In this document: in pieces, positions 51,137 to 60,502 of the stretch
How positions within the stretch are numbered: the stretch's first letter is position 1
Layout: every line of letters begins with the position of its first letter
Assembly: GCF_036178145.1 (NCBI RefSeq)
Contig: NZ_CP108067.1
Span: 6,647,501-6,711,500, forward strand
Source of the DNA: Streptomyces sp. NBC_00273
Lineage (GTDB): Bacteria > Actinomycetota > Actinomycetes > Streptomycetales > Streptomycetaceae
DNA: 64,000 nucleotides
Direction of reading: 5' to 3'
Notes under the pieces: generated by a model
What the model saw: only the letters and a program-made list of their open reading frames with translations
Database searches by the model: none
What the model was told of the DNA's origin: nothing
Position numbers and translations under genes: made by a program

Positions 51137-52135
51137 TTACGGCGCCGGGGGCCAGGCCTGGCCCCAGTCGGCGTCGCGGGCGGCCTTGTAGAGGTCGCCG
51201 TGGCGCTTGGTCACGTTGACCCGGTTCAGGCCTTCTCCCTCGGGGCCGCACAGCTCCAGCTGGACGAGCCCCTTCCGGATCTGCGGCTTCCGCGTGATCC
51301 GGGAGGCGGCCGGCTCCGTCGGGAAGCGGGTCGCGGCGACGTAGCTGAACTTCTCGTCCTCGTAGGGCAGCGAGCCGCCCTTGACCTTCCGGTGCAGGGA
51401 GGACCGGCTGACCCGCGCCGAGAAGTGGCACCAGTCCTTGCCGACCTCGATCGGACAGGTCCCGTCGTGCGGGCACGGGGCGGCGATCTGCAGCCCGGCC
51501 CCGATCAGCTGGTCACGGGCCTCGCGGATGCGCAGGTACCCCTCCGGCGTGCCCGGCTCGATCAGCACCACGGCCCGGCCGGCCCGGGCCGCCTCGGCGA
51601 CGACGGCCGTGCGTGCCTGCGGGGTCAGTTCGCCGAGGACGTAGGACACCGTCACCAGGTCGGCCTCGGGGAGGCTCAGCCCCGAACCGATGACGGCCCG
51701 CCGCCACGCGGCCGCGCGCAGCACCTCGGAGGTCGAGGCGGCCGCCAGTTCCCGGCCGAGGGCCAGGGCCGGCTCCGCCCAGTCCAGCACCGTGGTCTCC
51801 CGCGGGCCGTCCCAGACGGCGTCCACCGCCCAGGTCGCGGCGCCCGTGCCGCCGCCCACGTCCACGTGCGAGCCCGGCGCCCAGTCGGGTGCCGCCTCGG
51901 CCAGCCCGTCGAGGGCGCTCCGGACGGCCTCGAAGGTGGCGGGCATCCGGTACGCCGCGTACGCGGCCACGTCGGAGCGGTCGCGCAGTACGGGCGCGTC
52001 GGTCGGGGTCTGCCCCCGGTAGCTGGCGATGAGCCGCTCGACGGCGGCCGCGGCCTGCTTCGGCGGGAGCCCGTCGAGCAGCCCGCCGAGCGTGCTGCGG
52101 AGGGTCTCGGCGGAGGTGGGGGCGGAGGCGTTCAC
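51137..52135 (-). CDS. Rsm22-family (mitoribosomal small-subunit) methyltransferase-like protein
   Basis: The protein has 332 residues from a GTG at 52135. It has the SAM fold (HVDVGGGTGAATWAVDAVW), SYVLGELTP and IEPGTPEGYLRIREARDQ. The cysteines in CPHDGTCPI and WCHFSARVSRSSLHR are the [4Fe-4S] set of the Rsm22 family. It probably acts on or assembles with the small ribosomal subunit. It is convergent with the dimethylargininase gene. Confidence 0.92.
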   Translation of the reverse strand: MNASAPTSAETLRSTLGGLLDGLPPKQAAAAVERLIASYRGQTPTDAPVLRDRSDVAAYAAYRMPATFEAVRSALDGLAEAAPDWAPGSHVDVGGGTGAATWAVDAVWDGPRETTVLDWAEPALALGRELAAASTSEVLRAAAWRRAVIGSGLSLPEADLVTVSYVLGELTPQARTAVVAEAARAGRAVVLIEPGTPEGYLRIREARDQLIGAGLQIAAPCPHDGTCPIEVGKDWCHFSARVSRSSLHRKVKGGSLPYEDEKFSYVAATRFPTEPAASRITRKPQIRKGLVQLELCGPEGEGLNRVNVTKRHGDLYKAARDADWGQAWPPAP

Positions 52136-52202
52136 CTGCGAAGTTTATGCCGCCGGTCCGGTGCGGCCCAATGACCGGGGGCTCCGCCCCGGACCCCGCG
52201 CC

Positions 52203-53525
52203 TCAATCGCCGGCGGGGCTGGAGTCGCAGGCGGGGCTGCTTTGCCAGGGGCGGCACAGGCCGAGGAAGGCGCTCAGGGCGAGCAGTGCGCACACCAGCT
52301 GGACCACGGCCATGGGCACGGCCGTGTCCTCGCCCGCGATACCCACCAGTGGCGACGCGATCGCGCCGACCAGGAAGGAGGAGGTGCCGAGCAGCGCCGA
52401 GGCCGATCCGGCCGCGTGCGGGGTCCGCATCAGCGCCTGCGCGTTGGTGTTCGGCAGCACGATGCCCATCGCCGACATGAGGACGAACAGCGCGGCGGCG
52501 ATGGGGGTCAGCCCGACCTCGCCGAAGACGCCCGTAGCCATCAGCAGCAGGGACACCGCGGAGACCAGGACGATCGCGAGGCCGACGGCCAGCACCTTGT
52601 CCAGGCGCACCCGGCCGACCAGCAGCTTGCCGTTGATCTGGCCGACGAGGATCAGGCCGACGGAGTTCAGGCCGAAGAGCAGGGAGAAGGTCTGGGGCGA
52701 GGCCCCGTAGATCTCCTGCACGACGAAGGGGGAGGCGGAGATGTAGGAGAAGAGGACGGCGAAGGCGAAGCCGCCGGTCAGGGTGTAGCCGGCGAAGACG
52801 CGGTCGCCGAGCAGCCCGCGCATGGTCCGCAGCGCGGAGCCGACGCCGCCGGTGTGCCGCCGCTCGGGCGGCAGGGTCTCGCCGAGGCCGCGCCAGACCA
52901 TCAGGGTCAAGGCCGTGCCGACGCCGGTGAGGACGACGAAGACGCCCCGCCAGTCGGCGAAGCGCAGCACCTGACCGCCTATGAGCGGCGCGACGATCGG
53001 GGCGGCCCCGGATATGAGCATCAGGGTGGAGAAGAAGCGGGCCATCTCGTCGCCGTCGTACAGGTCGCGCACGACGGCGCGCGCGATGACGACGCCGGCG
53101 GCCCCGGCCAGCCCCTGGAGCAGCCGGAAGGCGATCAGCAGCTCGGCGGTCGGGGCGAGGGCGCAGATCGCGGTGGCCAGGACGTAGACGACCATGCCGA
53201 CGAGCAGCGGCCGGCGGCGGCCCCACTTGTCGCTCATCGGGCCGATGACGAGCTGGCCGAGGGCCATGCCGGCGAGGCAGGCGGTGAGGGTCAGCTGGAT
53301 CGTCGCGGCGGGGCTGTGCAGGGCGTCGGTGACCTGCGGCAGGGCCGGCAGGTACATGTCCATGGACAGCGGGGGGAGGGCGGTGAGCCCCCCGAGCACG
53401 AAGGTGACGAGCAGGCTCGTACGGCGTGCGCGCGTCAGGGACGCGGTGGCGGTGGCGGTGCGGGCGGAGGGCGATTCGGGCGACGAGTCGTGCGAGGGTG
53501 CCGTCGCGGGGCCTCTCTCCGACAT
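52203..53525 (-). CDS. Bcr/CflA-family MFS drug exporter
   Basis: The protein has 440 residues from the ATG at 53525, with GGAG six bases upstream; an ATG 21 bases earlier has no Shine-Dalgarno. Twelve membrane helices are expected. Signatures are [13 protein letters not shown] in the first helix, [14 protein letters not shown] (motif A) and [20 protein letters not shown]. Family members export bicyclomycin, chloramphenicol and similar compounds. The last codons and stop are supplied by a REP-like element shared with other gaps. Confidence 0.92.
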   Translation of the reverse strand: MSERGPATAPSHDSSPESPSARTATATASLTRARRTSLLVTFVLGGLTALPPLSMDMYLPALPQVTDALHSPAATIQLTLTACLAGMALGQLVIGPMSDKWGRRRPLLVGMVVYVLATAICALAPTAELLIAFRLLQGLAGAAGVVIARAVVRDLYDGDEMARFFSTLMLISGAAPIVAPLIGGQVLRFADWRGVFVVLTGVGTALTLMVWRGLGETLPPERRHTGGVGSALRTMRGLLGDRVFAGYTLTGGFAFAVLFSYISASPFVVQEIYGASPQTFSLLFGLNSVGLILVGQINGKLLVGRVRLDKVLAVGLAIVLVSAVSLLLMATGVFGEVGLTPIAAALFVLMSAMGIVLPNTNAQALMRTPHAAGSASALLGTSSFLVGAIASPLVGIAGEDTAVPMAVVQLVCALLALSAFLGLCRPWQSSPACDSSPAGD

Positions 53526-53634
53526 GCGGAACTCCAGTCTTCTCATCTGCTCTTATGCACCCCTGACCGCCCCATGTTCTCAGCAATCGGAACGTCCCGG
53601 GACCGGAGCGTGCTGTGACGTACCCTGCGGCCCC

Positions 53635-54396
53635 ATGGACGAACCTACGAAGAAGATCGCCGTGGTGACCGGCGCCGGCTCCGGGATCGGCCGCTCCGTG
53701 GCCCTGACCCTGGCCGGCGCGGGCTGGGGCGTGGCCCTCGCCGGCCGCCGGGCCGAACCCCTGGAGGAGACCGCCGGCGCCGCCGGGCCCGACGCCGACG
53801 TGCTGTGCGTACGGGCCGACGTGAGCGACCCGGACGACGTGACTCGGCTGTTCGAGTCAGTGCGAGCCCGCTTCGGGCGCCTGGACCTGCTCTTCAACAA
53901 CGCGGGCACCTTCGGACCGGGCGGGGTCCCGCTGGAGGACCTCACCTACGAGGCCTGGCGCTCGGTCGTCGACGTCAACCTCACCGGCGCCTTCCTGTGC
54001 GCGCAGGCCGCCTTCCGGCAGATGAAGCGGCAGGACCCGCAGGGCGGCCGCATCATCAACAACGGCTCCATCTCGGCGCACGTGCCGCGCCCCCACTCCA
54101 TCGCCTACACCGCGACCAAGCACGCCATGACCGGCCTGACCAAGTCCCTGTCGCTGGACGGGCGACCGTACCGGATCGCCTGCGGCCAGATCGACATCGG
54201 CAACGCGGCGACCGAGATGACCGAGCGGATGCAGAGCGGCATCCTCCAGGCCAACGGGCAGCTGGCCGTGGAGCCGGTGATGGACGCCGCCGACGTGGCC
54301 CGCACGGTCCTGCACATGGCGGAGCTCCCGCTGGAGGCGAACGTGCAGTTCGCGACGGTGATGGCGACCTCGATGCCGTTCATCGGCCGCGGCTGA
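53635..54396 (+). CDS. SDR-family oxidoreductase
   Basis: The protein has 253 residues. [16 protein letters not shown] is the cofactor loop, FNNAGTFG follows, and the catalytic Ser/Tyr/Lys are in NNGSISAHV and AYTATKHAM. It lacks cues for substrate. It starts 110 bases after the divergent Bcr/CflA gene and 65 bases before phzF-like gene. Confidence 0.9.
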   Translation: MDEPTKKIAVVTGAGSGIGRSVALTLAGAGWGVALAGRRAEPLEETAGAAGPDADVLCVRADVSDPDDVTRLFESVRARFGRLDLLFNNAGTFGPGGVPLEDLTYEAWRSVVDVNLTGAFLCAQAAFRQMKRQDPQGGRIINNGSISAHVPRPHSIAYTATKHAMTGLTKSLSLDGRPYRIACGQIDIGNAATEMTERMQSGILQANGQLAVEPVMDAADVARTVLHMAELPLEANVQFATVMATSMPFIGRG

Positions 54397-54461
54397 GCCA
54401 CGCGGGATCCACCACCACAAACGCATTGCCAGGCCGTGGGGACGCGGCCGATCATGACCGC

Positions 54462-55325
54462 ATGACCGACACCGAAGTACTGCGCTACACCGCCTTCTCC
54501 CACGACCCGGACGGCGGCAACCCCGCCGGGATCGTGCTCGACGCCGCCGGACTGGACGAGGGCGCCATGCTGGAGATCGCCGCCGGGCTGGGCTACAGCG
54601 AGTCGGCCTTCCTGACGGCCCCGCCCGAGGGGTTCGGTGGTGCGGAGGGCCGGTCCTTCACCGTGCGCTACTTCAGCCCGAAGGCGGAGGTCCCCTTCTG
54701 CGGCCACGCGACCGTGGCCACGGCCGTCGCGCTGGGGGAGCGGATCGGGCCGGGCGAACTCCTCTTCGCCACCCGGGCGGGGACGGTACCGGTGTCCGTC
54801 ACCTCGGAGGACGGGCAGCTGCGGGCCACGCTCACCAGCGTCGAGCCGCACACCGAGGAGATCGGCGCGCCGGACCTCGCCGAAGCACTGGCCGCGCTGG
54901 ACTGGTCCGAGGCCGACCTGGACCCGGCGTTCCCGCCCGCCATCGCCTACGCCGGGGCCCGGCACCTGGTGATCGGCGCCCGCACCCGGGCCCGGCTCGC
55001 CGACCTGGCCTACGACTTCGCCCGGCTGGAAGCCCTGATGCGGCGCCTGGACCTCACCACCGTCCAGCTCGTGCACCGGGCCGGCCCGACGGAGTTCCAC
55101 GTGCGCGACCCCTTCCCGGTGGGCGGCGTGGTCGAGGACCCCGCCACGGGAGCGGCCGCGGCCGCCTTCGGCGCGTACGCCCGCGAGCGCGGCCTGGTCC
55201 CGGCGGACGCCGTGCTCACCCTCCACCAGGGAACGGACATGGGCCGCCCGGGGGTGCTCACGGTGGAACTGCGCGCCGGTGACCCCCGGGTCAGGGTGAG
55301 CGGCGAGGGCGTCCGCATCCCGTGA
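54462..55325 (+). CDS. PhzF-family isomerase-like protein
   Basis: The protein has 287 residues from the ATG at 54462; an ATG eight bases upstream is out of frame. GNPAGIVLD, LGYSESAFLT, YFSPKAEVPFCGHATVATA and DPATGAAAAAFGAY are typical of the PhzF/diaminopimelate-epimerase-like fold, with Glu in SESAF as the acid-base residue. No phenazine genes are nearby, so the substrate is unknown. Confidence 0.92.
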   Translation: MTDTEVLRYTAFSHDPDGGNPAGIVLDAAGLDEGAMLEIAAGLGYSESAFLTAPPEGFGGAEGRSFTVRYFSPKAEVPFCGHATVATAVALGERIGPGELLFATRAGTVPVSVTSEDGQLRATLTSVEPHTEEIGAPDLAEALAALDWSEADLDPAFPPAIAYAGARHLVIGARTRARLADLAYDFARLEALMRRLDLTTVQLVHRAGPTEFHVRDPFPVGGVVEDPATGAAAAAFGAYARERGLVPADAVLTLHQGTDMGRPGVLTVELRAGDPRVRVSGEGVRIP

Positions 55326-55344
55326 GCACGGTCCAGCCCCGCGA

Positions 55345-55374
55345 GGGGGCACCTCCCAGCGGTAGCCGGGGGAG
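55345..55374. repeat. Dispersed 30-bp intergenic element, copy 2
   Basis: Reverse complement of the element at 33425-33454 with two mismatches. It lies 20 bases after the PhzF-like stop and contains a partial hairpin (ACCTCCCAGCGGTAGCCGGG). Confidence 0.8.
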
Positions 55375-55443
55375 TGTGAGCTGCGGGGGTCCGGGGACAG
55401 CGCCCCCGGCAACGGTGCTGCGCCCGAATCAGGCGGTGCGCCC

Positions 55444-56007
55444 GTGAGGGTGATCGGATACCCCGAGGCGGACCTGCCCGCAGGGCTGGCCCGGCAGGTC
55501 GCGGAGCTGGAGGCGAGGGCGTGGCCCGGCTCCACCCCCGGCCACGACCCGGCGCTCCGCCCGAGGACGATGCTGCTCGTGGACGCGGCCGGCACGGTGC
55601 CCGCCGCGCTGTCGCTGCTGTACAAGCCGATCCCGCTCGCGGACCGCACGTACCGGGCCGCCGGACTCAGCTCCGTGGTCGCCCTGCCGGAGCTGCGCGG
55701 CCGCGGGCTCGGCGGCCGGCTGGTCGCGGCGGCCCGCGCCGAGCTGGCGGCCGACCCGGCCGTGGACCTGGCGCTGTTCAGCTGCGACCGGCCCCTGGCG
55801 GCCTTCTACGAGGCGGCCGGCTTCGACGTGCTGCCCGGCACGGTCCTGGTGGGCGGGACCCCCGAGGATCCCCTGGCCACCGACGACCCCGGCTTCGACA
55901 AGGTGGTGCTCGCGGCCTTCTTCACGGACGACCCGGGCCGGGACCGCGCCGCCTTCACGGGCGTCCGCGTCCCGCTCCACCCCGGAAACACCGACAGGCT
56001 GTGGTGA
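55444..56007 (+). CDS. GNAT-family N-acetyltransferase
   Basis: The protein has 187 residues from a GTG at 55444. The acetyl-CoA loop is in LPELRGRGLGGRLVAAARAE (motif A). ALFSCDRPLAAFYEAAGFDV is the C-terminal GNAT segment. The substrate is unknown; the family acetylates small molecules, peptides and aminoglycosides. Confidence 0.88.
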   Translation: MRVIGYPEADLPAGLARQVAELEARAWPGSTPGHDPALRPRTMLLVDAAGTVPAALSLLYKPIPLADRTYRAAGLSSVVALPELRGRGLGGRLVAAARAELAADPAVDLALFSCDRPLAAFYEAAGFDVLPGTVLVGGTPEDPLATDDPGFDKVVLAAFFTDDPGRDRAAFTGVRVPLHPGNTDRLW

Positions 56008-56064
56008 CGGGCCCGAGAGCCCCTCACCACAGCCTGCCGGCGGCGGCCGCCCGGCCGCCCGCCC

Positions 56065-56922
56065 TCAGGTGGCGGGCGTGGAGTCCGAGTCCGCGGGCCG
56101 CACCTTCGGCGCGGGCGCCGGGCGGCCGCGGTCGAGGAGGAACAGCGTCAGCACGGGGACCAGGTACAGCAGCCACACCGTGAGCTGGAGGACGGTCGGG
56201 TCGGGCTGGAAGTTGAAGACGCCCTTGAGCAGCGTCCCGTACCAGCTGTCCGGCGGGAGGGTGTCGCTGATGTCGAAGGCCTTGTTGCCCAGGCCGCCCA
56301 GGAAACGTGCCTCCTGGAGGTCGTGCACCCCGTACGCGAGCACGCCCGCGGCCACGACCACCAGCATGGCGCCGGTCCACCGGAAGAACTTCGCCAGATT
56401 GATCCTCAGGGCGCCGCGGTAGAACAGGTACCCCAGCACGAGCGCCGTGGCGATGCCCAGCAGCACCCCGATCAGCGGCGCCGAGGAACCCTCGCCGCTG
56501 GCCCGCACCGACGTCCACACGAACAGGGCCGTCTCCAGGCCCTCCCGGCCCACGGCCAGGAAGGCGGTGGCCACCAGCGCCCAGGTGCCCATGGCGAGCG
56601 CCGTGTCGAGCTTGCCCTGCAGATCGGCCTTCAGGTGCCGCGCGGTGCGCTTCATCCAGAAGACCATCCACGTCACCAGACCCACGGAAATGATCGACAG
56701 GGTGCCGCCGAGCAGCTCCTGCGCCTCGAAGGTCAGCTCCTGGGTGCCGAATTCGAGCATCGCGCCGAAGGTGAGGGAGAGCGCGCAGGCGATCGCGATG
56801 CCCAGCCACACGGGACGCAGGGCGTCCCGGCGCTCGGTCTTCACCAGGTACGCGACGAGGATGCAGACGACCAGGCTGGCCTCCAGACCCTCGCGCAGGC
56901 CGATCAGATAGTTGGCGAACAC
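56065..56922 (-). CDS. efeU: Iron permease EfeU (FTR1 family)
   Basis: The protein has 285 residues from a GTG at 56922. Two REGLE motifs (LREGLEASLVV in the first helix, GREGLETALFVW in the fourth) coordinate iron. About seven membrane helices are present. It imports ferric iron made available by EfeO and EfeB. It is the last gene of the efeO-efeB-efeU operon, 25 bases after efeB. Confidence 0.95.
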   Translation of the reverse strand: MFANYLIGLREGLEASLVVCILVAYLVKTERRDALRPVWLGIAIACALSLTFGAMLEFGTQELTFEAQELLGGTLSIISVGLVTWMVFWMKRTARHLKADLQGKLDTALAMGTWALVATAFLAVGREGLETALFVWTSVRASGEGSSAPLIGVLLGIATALVLGYLFYRGALRINLAKFFRWTGAMLVVVAAGVLAYGVHDLQEARFLGGLGNKAFDISDTLPPDSWYGTLLKGVFNFQPDPTVLQLTVWLLYLVPVLTLFLLDRGRPAPAPKVRPADSDSTPAT

Positions 56923-56947
56923 GGCGGTTGTTCCTCTCCGGCGGGGA

Positions 56948-58249
56948 CTACGCGAACAGCGCCCGGCCCCACCAGTCGTCCTTGTCGCGGACGCCCGGCG
57001 GGACGGCGAAGACGGCCGAACCCACGTGCTGGATGTATTCGTTGAGCGCGTCGTTCTTCGACAGGTTGCGCTGGACCGGGATGAAGCCCTTGCGGATGTC
57101 GCGCTGGTAGGCGAGGAAGAACAGACCCGCGTCCAGGCGGCCCAGTCCGTCCGTGCCGTCGGTGAAGGAGTAGCCGCGGCGCAGGATCGTCGCACCGTCG
57201 TTGGTGTCCGGGTGCGCGAGGCGCACGTGCGCCTCCGGCTTCATCGCCTTCAGGAACGGCTCGTCGCGCTCCCTGGACTTGCCGACCGGGGCGCCCTCGC
57301 CCTTGTCACGGCCGAAGATGTCCTCCTGCTCCTGGAGCGAGGTGCGGTCCCAGGTCTCGATGTGCATCCGGATCCGGCGCGCCACCAGGTACGAGCCGCC
57401 GGTCAGCCAGTCGCTGCCGTCGCCCGCGCCGACCCACACGTGCTTGTCCAGGGCGGCCTTGTCGGTGCCGGAAATGTTCCGGGTGCCGTCCTTGAAGCCC
57501 ATCATGTTGCGCGGGGTCTGCTCGTCGGGGGTGGTCGACGAGGTCTTGCCGAAGCCGAGCTGCGACCAGCGCATGGCGGTGCGGCCGAAGCCGATGCGGG
57601 CCAGCTGGCGGATCGCGTGCACGGCGACCTGCGGGTCGTCGGCGCAGGCCTGGACGCAGAGGTCGCCGCCGGAGCGGGCCGGGTCCAGGTTGTCGCCGGG
57701 GAACAGCTCCAGGTCCACCAGGGCCTCGGGGCGCTTGCCCTCCAGCCCGAACCGACCCTTGGCGAACAGGCCCGGCCCGAAGCCGATGGTCAGGGTGAGC
57801 CGGGAGGCCTTCAGGCCCAGCGCCTCGCCCGTGTCGTCCGGCGGGGCCTCCGGGAGGCCGCCGAAGCCGCCCTCACCGACCGGCAGACCGGCCGTCATCA
57901 GCCGGGCCGCCACCGTCCACTCCTTGAGGAGCTTGACCAGTTCCTCGCGGTCCTTCGTCTTCACGTCGAAGGCCGCGAAGTGCAGGCGGTCCTGCACTGC
58001 GCTCGCGATACCGGCCTGGTGCTCGCCGTGGAACGGCACGGACGCCCCGGAGGCCGCCGCCGACACCATGTCCGAGCTGCCGCCGAAGGCCGTCACCGCA
58101 CCGCCGGCCGCGGCGGCGCCGAGCGCGAACCCGGCCCCGCCCCAGCCCAGCACCGCACGTCGTGAGGGCGCCGCGGCGGAAGCCGTCGCCGAACCGTCGC
58201 CGTCCTGCCGTGGCTGCGGCTGCTGTGCAGCCGAGTCTGACTCGGTCAT
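56948..58249 (-). CDS. efeB: Tat-exported Dyp-type haem peroxidase EfeB
   Basis: The protein has 433 residues. SRRAVLGWGGAGFALG (from residue 29) is a twin-arginine signal. The Dyp signature is GFKDGTRN (about residue 250), with the proximal His expected further on. It is periplasm-facing, binds haem and probably oxidises ferrous iron or releases iron from haem for EfeU. It lies 32 bases after efeO. Confidence 0.94.
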   Translation of the reverse strand: MTESDSAAQQPQPRQDGDGSATASAAAPSRRAVLGWGGAGFALGAAAAGGAVTAFGGSSDMVSAAASGASVPFHGEHQAGIASAVQDRLHFAAFDVKTKDREELVKLLKEWTVAARLMTAGLPVGEGGFGGLPEAPPDDTGEALGLKASRLTLTIGFGPGLFAKGRFGLEGKRPEALVDLELFPGDNLDPARSGGDLCVQACADDPQVAVHAIRQLARIGFGRTAMRWSQLGFGKTSSTTPDEQTPRNMMGFKDGTRNISGTDKAALDKHVWVGAGDGSDWLTGGSYLVARRIRMHIETWDRTSLQEQEDIFGRDKGEGAPVGKSRERDEPFLKAMKPEAHVRLAHPDTNDGATILRRGYSFTDGTDGLGRLDAGLFFLAYQRDIRKGFIPVQRNLSKNDALNEYIQHVGSAVFAVPPGVRDKDDWWGRALFA

Positions 58250-58281
58250 CGTCTTCTCCCGCCCGCTTTCGTCTCTGCCGG

Positions 58282-59436
58282 TTACTTGGTGACCGCGGCG
58301 GCGAGCTTGGAGAGCGGCTCGGCGAGCGCGTTCACGGCGTCCGAGAGCTCCTTGCGCTCCGGCTCGCCGACCTTGTCGTACGAGGTGAACTCGTAGGTGG
58401 CCTGGTCGGCGCGGTACTTGTCCAGAAGGGTGTTCAGGGCCGCGAACTGGGTGTCGAGCTGCTTGACCAGCTCCGGGTCGTTCTTCGTAGCTATCGGCTT
58501 GAGCAGCTCGTACGCCTTCTGCGCACCCTCGACGTTGGCCTTGAAGTCGACCAGGTCGGTGTGCGAGTAGCGCTCCTCCTCACCGGTGACCTTTCCGGTG
58601 GCGACCTCGTCGAGGAGCTCCTTGGCGCCGTTGGCGATCGAGGTCGGGGTGATCTCCGCCTGGCCGACCTTCTTCTGCCAGTCGGTGAGGTCCGCGATCA
58701 GGGTGTCGGCGAGCTGCTTCTCCCGGTCGCCGATCTTGTTGTCGGCCCACAGGGCCTTCTCCAGGCGGTGCCAGCCGGTCCAGTCCTTCTCGACGTCCTG
58801 GCCGGCCTCCAGGCCGTCCTCGCGGACGTCCACCTTCGGGTCGATGTCGCCGAAGGACTCGGCGACCGGCTCGGTGCGCTCCCAGCCGATGCGCGAGCCG
58901 GCGTAGAGCTTCTTCGCGCCCTCGACGTCACCGGCCTTCACGGCGTCCGCGAAGGCCTGCGCCTTGGGGAGGGTCTCCTCGGCCTGGGTGACCACGTACG
59001 CGCGGTAGGCGGCGACCGCGGCGTCCATCTCGGGGCTGCGCTTCTCCTCGCCGCCGCCCTTGCCGGTGGCCTTGACCTTCTTGGAGATGCCGTCGCCCTT
59101 CATGCCGGGCTTGCAGACGATCTCGTAGTCGCCCGCCTTGATCTCGGCGGTGATGGAGGCCTTGGTGCCGGGGCCGATGTTCTCGCGCTCGGTCACGATG
59201 CGGGCGTCCGGGAAGAGGACGTAGACCTCGGTGACCTTGGAGCCCTTGTTCTCGACGTCGATCTGCACCTTGCCGGCCGGGAACTCCGTCTTCGACACGT
59301 CGCAAGCGCTGTCGGACGCCGCCACCTTGATCGCATCGTTGCCGCCCGCGTCACTCTTCTGGGAGCAGCCGGTGACGGCGGTCAGTGCGGCCGCCACGGA
59401 GGCCGCGGCGATGACAGTGAGGCGAGCGGGGCGCAT
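58282..59436 (-). CDS. efeO: Iron-binding lipoprotein EfeO/EfeM
   Basis: The protein has 384 residues. A lipobox VTGC (cysteine near residue 24) anchors it. An N-terminal cupredoxin-like domain (about 40-125) precedes the M75 imelysin-type helical domain with the HxxE motif in WHRLEKALW. It captures iron outside the membrane for EfeU. ATG at 59436 has GGAG upstream. An iron box lies 69 bases upstream. Confidence 0.94.
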   Translation of the reverse strand: MRPARLTVIAAASVAAALTAVTGCSQKSDAGGNDAIKVAASDSACDVSKTEFPAGKVQIDVENKGSKVTEVYVLFPDARIVTERENIGPGTKASITAEIKAGDYEIVCKPGMKGDGISKKVKATGKGGGEEKRSPEMDAAVAAYRAYVVTQAEETLPKAQAFADAVKAGDVEGAKKLYAGSRIGWERTEPVAESFGDIDPKVDVREDGLEAGQDVEKDWTGWHRLEKALWADNKIGDREKQLADTLIADLTDWQKKVGQAEITPTSIANGAKELLDEVATGKVTGEEERYSHTDLVDFKANVEGAQKAYELLKPIATKNDPELVKQLDTQFAALNTLLDKYRADQATYEFTSYDKVGEPERKELSDAVNALAEPLSKLAAAVTK

Positions 59437-59504
59437 ATGGAGGCTCCTGGCGTCGGACGTTAGGGGCCGCCCCGAGGAGGGAGAGGCCGATGAGGCGGAC
59501 CTAA

Positions 59505-59524
59505 CTTAACCGAGGCTTACCTCA
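59505..59524 (-). promoter_or_regulatory. IdeR/DmdR1-type iron box before efeO
   Basis: On the minus strand, TGAGGTAAGCCTCGGTTAAG resembles the IdeR consensus TTAGGTTAGGCTAACCTAA, strongest in its left half. It lies 69 bases before the efeO start. Iron-loaded DmdR1 would repress efeOBU. A neighbouring TTAGG lies just upstream. Confidence 0.6.
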
Positions 59525-59650
59525 CCCATACCCCCTCGTACCGTGATTCAGCTCATACGTTTGGGTCCCGGACACGGCCCTGTCACGGGGCCTTCACGCC
59601 AGCCCCATGGCACGGTCAAGCGGAGGTCAAGCCGGAGCTCAAGCCGGAGC

Positions 59651-60502
59651 TCAAGCCCGTACGGGAACCACCAGCGGGGCCCCGGTGCGCGGGTGCGGGA
59701 GGACCTCCACGGGCTGCCGGTAGACCCGGCTCAGCAGCTCGCCCTCGAACACCTCGGCCGGCGGGCCGTCCGTGGCGATCCGCCCGTCGTGCAGGACGGC
59801 GGCCCGGTCCGCGTAGGCGGCGGCCAGCCCCAGGTCGTGCAGGACGACGACGACCGCGTCCCCGGCCGCCGCCCGCTCCCGGCAGATGCGCAGCACGAGC
59901 TCCTGGTGGCGCAGGTCGAGCGCGGCGGTCGGCTCGTCGAGCAGCAGCAGCGGGGCCCGCTGGGCCAGTACGCGGGCCAGCGCGACCCGGGCCCGCTCGC
60001 CGCCGGAGAGGGCGGAGAAGGGTCGCGCGGCGAAGTCCGTGACCTCGGTGGCGGCCATGGCCACGGCCACCGCCTCCTCGTCGGCCTCGGCGAGGGGGGT
60101 GCCGGCCCAGGGCGCGCGGCCCATCCGTACGACGTCCTCCACCGGGAAGGGGAAGGCGAGCGCGGCCGACTGGGGAAGTACGGAGCGGCGCAGGGCGAGG
60201 TCCGGGGCGCTCCAGTCGCCCACCGGGCGGCCGTCGATCCGGATCACCCCGGAGGCGGCGGGCAGGTCGGCGGCGAGCGCACCCAGCAGCGTGGACTTGC
60301 CGGCGCCGTTCGGGCCGACCAGGGCCAGCACCTCGCCGGCCCGGGCGGTCAGGTCGATCCCGGCGAGGACCTCGCGCTGGCCGAGCCGCAGGTGCAGGTC
60401 CACGGCCTCGGCGACCGCGTCGCCCGGGGCCGGGCGGGCGGGGACGGTCCTGCGCGAGCGGGTGAGCAGCCCGGCCAGTGGCCCGGGCAGTCTGCTGGTC
60501 AC
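59651..60502 (-). CDS. hmuV: Haem ABC transporter ATPase HmuV
   Basis: The protein has 283 residues from a GTG at 60502 that overlaps the hmuU stop (GTGA). Walker A is LVGPNGAGKSTLLGAL (about residues 66-81), the signature is ALSGGERARVALARVL, Walker B LLLLDEPTAALD and the H-loop LHDLGLA. It powers haem import with HmuU. Short direct repeats of TCAAG(C)CGGAG lie at its 3' end (59616-59655). Confidence 0.94.
   Translation of the reverse strand: MTSRLPGPLAGLLTRSRRTVPARPAPGDAVAEAVDLHLRLGQREVLAGIDLTARAGEVLALVGPNGAGKSTLLGALAADLPAASGVIRIDGRPVGDWSAPDLALRRSVLPQSAALAFPFPVEDVVRMGRAPWAGTPLAEADEEAVAVAMAATEVTDFAARPFSALSGGERARVALARVLAQRAPLLLLDEPTAALDLRHQELVLRICRERAAAGDAVVVVLHDLGLAAAYADRAAVLHDGRIATDGPPAEVFEGELLSRVYRQPVEVLPHPRTGAPLVVPVRA

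Noticed and set aside
54462..55325. Phenazine biosynthesis
   Set aside because: PhzF-fold proteins are common outside phenazine pathways, and no other phz gene is present.
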